From contig CABUQK010000033.1 in NCBI GenBank assembly GCA_902493615.1, forward strand, positions 1 to 17,422: a DNA stretch of 17,422 nucleotides, given 5' to 3'. The notes below the pieces were generated by a model. That model worked only from the letters and a program-made list of their open reading frames with translations. It was not told where the DNA came from and ran no database searches. The DNA comes from an uncultured Collinsella sp. (GTDB taxonomy: Bacteria > Actinomycetota > Coriobacteriia > Coriobacteriales > Coriobacteriaceae). A program made the position numbers and the translations under genes. Below, piece by piece: positions 13,877-17,422 of the stretch (positions are counted from its first letter, which is position 1; every line of letters starts with the position of its first letter).

Positions 13877-15001
13877 CTAGTTAGATCGCGGGCTCAAACT
13901 ATGCTGCGCTTCGAAGTCCTTCATGTACGAGGCCAGTGCCTGCACATCTTCCATGGTTACGGCGTTGTAGACGCTGGCGCGCATGCCGCCCACCAGGCGA
14001 TGGCCCTTAACGTTTTGAATCTGGTGCTTGGCCGCGCCTGCGACAAAGGCCGCGTCGAGCTCGGCGTCGCCGGTGCGGAAGGTGACATTGGCGATGGAGC
14101 GGCTGTCGGCCTGCGTGGTGCCATGGAACAGCTCGCTGTGCTCGAGCAGGTCGTAGAGCAGGTTGGCCTTGGCCCAGTTGCGCTCGGCCATGGCGGCAAG
14201 TCCGCCGGTCTCCTCGACCCAATGGAACACCTTGCCGCACACGTAGATGCCAAAGGTGTTGGGCGTGTTGAGCATGGAGCCCTTGGCGGCCTGGGTCTTA
14301 AGGTCCATGTACTGCGGCGTCTGCGCAAAAGCGGGGCCATCTGCGATGAGGTCGTCGCGCACGATGACCACGGTCACACCCGCGGCGCCGGCGTTTTTCT
14401 GGGCGCCGGCGTAGATGAGCCCGTAGCGTTCGACGTCGAGCGGCTGCGACAAAAAGCAGCTCGAGACATCAGCGACCAGCGGTACGTCGCCGCAGTTGGG
14501 CAGCTCGTGGTACATGGTGCCAAAGATGGTGTTGTTCTGGCAGATGTAGACGTAGTCGAGCCCGTCGCCTGGGGCCTCGGTGGCAATGCGCGCGTTGATG
14601 TCGGCCATGTCGGGGATGCGGTCGAAGTTGGTGTCCTCGGAGCTCGCGAGCAGCACAGCCTCACCGTACTTGGCGGCTTCTTTGTATGCCTTGTTGGCAA
14701 AGTTGCCGGTGACGACGTAGCCGGCACGGCCGCGGCGCATGAGGTTCATGGGGATGCCCGCAAACTGCAGCGTGGCGCCGCCCTGCAAAAACAGGACGCG
14801 GTAGTTGTCAGGAATGCTCAGCAGGCGACGCAGGGTTGCCTCGGCGTCGTCGATGATCTGCTGGTACATGCTAGATCGATGGCTCATCTCGAGCACGGAC
14901 ATGCCGCAACCGCGGTAGTCCATCATCTCGTCGGCGATCTCGGCGAGCACGCTTGTAGGCAGTGCGGCCGGGCCAGCTGAGAAGTTGTGCACACGTGCCA
15001 T
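13877..15001 (-). CDS. serC: Phosphoserine aminotransferase
   Basis: A PLP enzyme transferring an amino group from glutamate to 3-phosphohydroxypyruvate, the second step of serine synthesis. 374 aa, full length. Landmarks: N-terminal NFSAGPAALP, EMSHRS with phosphate-binding H41/R42, the cofactor-phosphate loop QGGAT (73-77), TGNF (98-101), VADVSS with D178 under the pyridine ring, and the Schiff-base lysine K202 in GAQKNAG. RLVGGMRAS at the C-terminus binds substrate. GAGGGGGA precedes the ATG. First gene of serC-serA; no clear promoter boxes were found in the 130 bases upstream. No serB phosphatase is obvious, though two histidine phosphatases lie nearby. Confidence 0.97.
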   Translation of the reverse strand: MARVHNFSAGPAALPTSVLAEIADEMMDYRGCGMSVLEMSHRSSMYQQIIDDAEATLRRLLSIPDNYRVLFLQGGATLQFAGIPMNLMRRGRAGYVVTGNFANKAYKEAAKYGEAVLLASSEDTNFDRIPDMADINARIATEAPGDGLDYVYICQNNTIFGTMYHELPNCGDVPLVADVSSCFLSQPLDVERYGLIYAGAQKNAGAAGVTVVIVRDDLIADGPAFAQTPQYMDLKTQAAKGSMLNTPNTFGIYVCGKVFHWVEETGGLAAMAERNWAKANLLYDLLEHSELFHGTTQADSRSIANVTFRTGDAELDAAFVAGAAKHQIQNVKGHRLVGGMRASVYNAVTMEDVQALASYMKDFEAQHSLSPRSN

Positions 15002-15132
15002 CTTCTAGTTCCCCCTCGTAGTCGTTTGAACGTTCGGGATACTTTAGCACAGTGCAGCGTCAGGCGCGACCGCATCACAGCAAAACCCGAGTGCGCCGCT
15101 ATGATTTACAGGATGGTTACATGGGGGAGGGC

Positions 15133-15306
15133 TTATCTCGAAGCCCGCATCCGATCCGCCTTGGCCTTCGCTTGTTTCCAGGGGCGCACACGACCGTTGG
15201 TGAGGTCGTCGTAACCATGAGCGATGGTACGTTGAATGTGATCTTCGCGTTCCTGAATGGTAGTTAGCGCGCGCGTCTGATCAGAAATAGGCTTTACGAC
15301 AGGCAT
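15133..15306 (-). CDS. Short Phd/YefM-like antitoxin remnant
   Basis: 57 aa. The start MPVVKPISD is typical of Phd/YefM-type antitoxins. The C-terminal half (IQEREDHIQRTIAHGYDDLTNGRVRPWKQAKAKADRMRASR-like, charged and helical) resembles the toxin-binding tails of such proteins. The DNA-binding middle part is missing, so the gene looks like an in-frame internal deletion of a roughly 90-residue antitoxin. No toxin gene is present next to it. Translation signals are excellent (AAGGAG, 6 bases before ATG) and an inverted repeat lies upstream, so it may still be expressed. It lies between serC and the BREX operon. An independent small protein is an alternative reading. Confidence 0.6.
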   Translation of the reverse strand: MPVVKPISDQTRALTTIQEREDHIQRTIAHGYDDLTNGRVRPWKQAKAKADRMRASR

Positions 15307-15613
15307 ATGAAACTCCTTACATAGAATCATATGTAGAACTCTATGTTGAGTGTAGCGGAGGGTGGCGTTGGGCGTGTGCGTGCCTGCATTCGTAAGCGCG
15401 GTTGTCTGGCAAGTGTGATTTGGGGCGACCTCGTTAAAGTTTCTAAGCTGCGAAAATGACCGTTAACCGGATTATATTTTGTTGCTCAACATTTGACACT
15501 CTGGGCGTGGTAACTTTTTTACCAACAGGTATGATTATTGTCATGTGCGCCGCGCCTGCCTGCCGGGTTGCGGCGTACTTGTGACAGCCTTTGACACCCT
15601 TGGAGCGTGTACT
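15307..15613. other. Intergenic region upstream of the BREX operon
   Basis: It separates the divergent antitoxin-like gene and brxA. It holds an imperfect direct repeat, TTTGACACTCTGGGCGTGGTA (15492-15512) and TTTGACACCCTTGGAGCGTG (15590-15609), each carrying a TTGACA that could act as a -35. A short inverted repeat GGTAA-N5-TTACC (15509-15523) overlaps the first copy. I find no good -10 at correct spacing from either TTGACA, so the brx promoter is not located. No gene is supported here. Confidence 0.5.
15320..15345. promoter_or_regulatory. Inverted repeat upstream of the antitoxin-like gene
   Basis: CATAGA (15320-15325) and TCTATG (15340-15345) form an inverted repeat with 14 bases between, 14 bases before the antitoxin-like start. 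Phd-type antitoxins autoregulate through palindromes in this position, so this may be a surviving operator. Confidence 0.45.
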
Positions 15614-15638
15614 GTGGATGTAACCACAAAAAGCGTTC

Positions 15639-15648
15639 GGGGGGGGGG
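15639..15648 (+). repeat. Ten-G homopolymer ending on the brxA start codon
   Basis: Ten consecutive Gs; the last is the first base of the GTG start at 15648-15650. Upstream in the brxA frame there is only an ATG-TAA (15618-15623). GTG at 15614, with GGAG at 15602-15605 eight bases before it, is one base out of frame with brxA across the tract; nine Gs would join them. The layout fits a slipped-strand contingency tract, but a homopolymer sequencing error would look the same. Confidence 0.7.
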
Positions 15649-16298
15649 TGCTCACCCGCGAGCAATTCCTCCCGCATGAGATGCGCATCGTCGCTGCCCT
15701 TCGTATGCAGGGCGCAAGCGACGAGCAGGTCATTGTACGCGTAAAGAGCGAGAACCTCTTTCAATATCCCACGGAGCGCATGGTCGCCAACCGCGCAACC
15801 GTGTGCCTTCGCCGCCTTGACGCCATGGTGCCCACGGACGCCGTATGCGCCGCGCGCGGCATCGACCCCAAAACCGCCGTCGAGGCTGCGTCATCCCTAA
15901 CCAGGCTCATGGCATCCGGCACTCCCGCGCAGACGGACCAGGCCATCTTCTACAGCATGATCTGCCGCTACGATATCGTGCGCGAGCTCGTGCTCGTCGA
16001 GGTAGGGGAGCGCCTACAAAACTTCGATTATGCCTTTACGGCGGTTGACCTCAACGCCTTTATGACACGCTTTACCACGGAGTATCCGGACGCGGCCCGC
16101 TGGACTGAGGCCACGGTCAAGCGCATTAAGGGCTCGCTCCGCCAGACGCTCCGCCATGCCGGCCTTATCGGCGAGGGCCAGGGCCCGGAGTCCGAGCGCC
16201 TGTCACCACTCTTCCTCGATTCCGATGTCGAGCGAGTCTTGGTTCAGCTGGGCGAGCAGTCGCTTATCGCGGCCCTTACCGGCAGGGCGGTGATGTAG
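15648..16298 (+). CDS. brxA: BREX protein BrxA (DUF1819)
   Basis: Small non-enzymatic, DNA-binding component of BREX phage defence. As written, 216 aa from a GTG start. Family features: REQFLPHEMRIVAAL at the N-terminus, the SENLFQY block (34-40), CLRRLD (53-58), the FMTRF and DAARWTEATVKRIKG blocks and the C-terminal GLIGEGQ...LSPLF. The start is doubtful. The codon is formed by the end of a ten-G run with no separate Shine-Dalgarno. If the run had nine Gs, translation from GTG 15614 (GGAG eight bases upstream) would add eleven residues reading VDVTTKSVRGG before VLTREQF. That extension looks more like BrxA N-termini, which usually begin a dozen residues before the conserved F-x-x-E. So this copy may be in an OFF or reduced state, or contain an indel error. 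brxB follows after one base. Confidence 0.9.
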   Translation: MLTREQFLPHEMRIVAALRMQGASDEQVIVRVKSENLFQYPTERMVANRATVCLRRLDAMVPTDAVCAARGIDPKTAVEAASSLTRLMASGTPAQTDQAIFYSMICRYDIVRELVLVEVGERLQNFDYAFTAVDLNAFMTRFTTEYPDAARWTEATVKRIKGSLRQTLRHAGLIGEGQGPESERLSPLFLDSDVERVLVQLGEQSLIAALTGRAVM

Positions 16299-16299
16299 C

Positions 16300-16992
16300 G
16301 TGGCTCCCGTCAAAAGCGCCGTCGACCCTGTTATCACCCCGGCGACCGATCTCACCACCAATATCGGCATCCATTCCCGCAAGAGCGTCGTGGCGGCGCA
16401 TGCCCGCTCCGAGCGCGCCTGTCAGGAATTTGAGCGCCGTGCGCAGCTTCTGCGCGAGTGCCTGTGCAGCGAGGACTTTTTGGCCAACAAGGGCATAGGC
16501 AATGAGATCGGCTTCCACACTTTTTGCTATGACCCCGCGCTGGAGTTTGAGGCGCGTGCATTATTTGACACCCTTTCACGCGATGCCGAGGCCGACAAGC
16601 TTCCGTGCACGCTCAAGGTCGTGAACCTTTACGACGCCGTGCTGGCAATTCTCGAAAAGCGCCGTGTCCTCAAGGCTATCCCGCACCAAGAGGAGCGCCG
16701 CGGTACCCAGCGCGTGCTCGAGGACGTGGCCAAGTTCGCCTCGCCTGAGAAAGTCGCCGCGTACATCCTTGAGCAGACCGAACCGCACGCGCCTGGAGAC
16801 GTCGTTCTCCTTACTGGCGCGGGCGAGGTTTTCCCGTTCTTTCGCATACACACGCTTCTCCACTGCATGCTTGCGGATTTTGATGAGGTGCCTGTGGTCG
16901 CCGCCTATCCGGGCAGTTTCAACGGCTCTTCTTTCCAGCTCTTTAACCGTCTGCCGGCCGACAACTACTACCGCGCCATCGATATCTCGTAA
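16300..16992 (+). CDS. brxB: BREX protein BrxB (DUF1788)
   Basis: 230 aa. BrxB is a core BREX component of unknown biochemical role that works with BrxC and PglZ. Family blocks seen: NEIGFHTFCYDP (68-79), LKVVNLYDAVLAIL, the DVVLLTGAGEVFPFFRIHTLLH strand-helix (about 169-190), VAAYPGSFNGSSFQLF and the terminal YYRAIDI. The GTG start lies one base after the brxA stop (TAG-C-GTG), so translation is coupled to brxA; any phase change that alters brxA translation would also affect this gene. The spacing to brxC is 78 bases. Confidence 0.93.
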   Translation: MAPVKSAVDPVITPATDLTTNIGIHSRKSVVAAHARSERACQEFERRAQLLRECLCSEDFLANKGIGNEIGFHTFCYDPALEFEARALFDTLSRDAEADKLPCTLKVVNLYDAVLAILEKRRVLKAIPHQEERRGTQRVLEDVAKFASPEKVAAYILEQTEPHAPGDVVLLTGAGEVFPFFRIHTLLHCMLADFDEVPVVAAYPGSFNGSSFQLFNRLPADNYYRAIDIS

Positions 16993-17070
16993 GCACGGCT
17001 CCCCGCAGGCAAGTCCCTGCCGCCGGTAACAACCCTTTGCCATAACGTTCCCAAACCCAAAGGAGCATCC

Positions 17071-17422
17071 ATGGACAACACGATCATTCGCGACCTCTTT
17101 GCTAAAGACATCAACCGCTCCATCAACGGCGTGGTCAAGGTCCAGGATTCAAAAGATGGGTCCATCCGCCAGGAGCTTGACGAGTACGTGGTGACGCGCG
17201 AGTTGCAGAGGCATTTTGCCACGTTCTTCAAGGCCTACGGCGATGCCATCGATGTGTCCACCGACAAGATCGGCGTGTGGATCAGTGGTTTCTTCGGTTC
17301 TGGTAAATCGCACTTCCTCAAGATGCTGAGCTACCTGCTCGAGAATCGCCAGATCGGCGGCAAGAGCGCCATCCGCTACTTTGACGGCAAGATCGTCGAC
17401 CCCATGGTCGAGGCTGCCATGG
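17071..17422 (+). CDS. brxC: BREX P-loop ATPase BrxC (partial, 5' end)
   Basis: The first 117 codons of a large AAA+ ATPase (usually about 1,100-1,200 aa); the gene runs off the window. The N-terminal block LFAKDINRSINGVVKV, the QELDEYVVTREL helix and the Walker A motif in WISGFFGSGKSHFLKMLSYL (P-loop at 73-80) are diagnostic for BrxC/PglY. A strong AAAGGAG precedes the ATG. The brxA-brxB-brxC order without a brxE gene in front fits a type I BREX operon, in which pglX, pglZ and brxL should follow outside this window (inference). Confidence 0.96.
   Translation, partial: MDNTIIRDLFAKDINRSINGVVKVQDSKDGSIRQELDEYVVTRELQRHFATFFKAYGDAIDVSTDKIGVWISGFFGSGKSHFLKMLSYLLENRQIGGKSAIRYFDGKIVDPMVEAAM

Noticed and set aside
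12613..14980. Two long plus-strand open frames opposite serA and serC
   Set aside because: They mirror well-conserved enzymes in a complementary frame, lack ribosome sites and show Val/Gly/His-rich shadow composition.
16563..16576. Third copy of TTTGACACCCTT inside brxB
   Set aside because: It resembles the direct repeats upstream of brxA but lies in coding sequence and is only a 12-base match, compatible with chance.

Overview
The window looks like a chromosomal segment from a gut actinobacterium of the class Coriobacteriia, most likely near Collinsella. This is inferred from the high G+C, the AAGGAG-type ribosome binding sites, the family mix, and the family type of the orphan protein at 3192-4382. 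Nothing in the window (rRNA, for example) proves the genus.

Left part (1-7050). A minus-strand zinc/cadmium resistance operon (2772 to 72) encodes an ArsR/SmtB-type repressor, a free-standing heavy-metal-associated domain protein and a P1B-type ATPase. Three copies of one operator motif control it. Next come an A+T-richer orphan gene for a predicted PD-(D/E)XK-like nuclease (3192-4382) and a DEDDh exonuclease gene (4733-5701). A plus-strand metal-exporter-like permease with a histidine-rich loop follows (5874-6962) and ends in a strong terminator.

Middle (7130-12465). This part holds a UPF0178 protein and an HdeD-like membrane protein (minus strand), a small nitroreductase preceded by a DtxR-like box, two tandem histidine-phosphatase paralogues, a condensed DUF1015-type protein and an M20 metallopeptidase.

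Right part (12544-15001). The serine biosynthesis pair serC-serA lies on the minus strand and closes with its own terminator.

Right edge (15133-17422). A short orphan Phd-like antitoxin remnant lies head-to-head with the start of a BREX phage-defence operon: brxA, brxB and the first 117 codons of brxC. A run of ten G residues ends exactly on the only in-frame brxA start codon. A better-placed start with its own Shine-Dalgarno lies 34 bases upstream and would read in frame into brxA if the run had nine Gs. This suggests a phase-variable switch at the head of a BREX operon and is the most interesting signal in the window. A homopolymer sequencing error must be excluded first.
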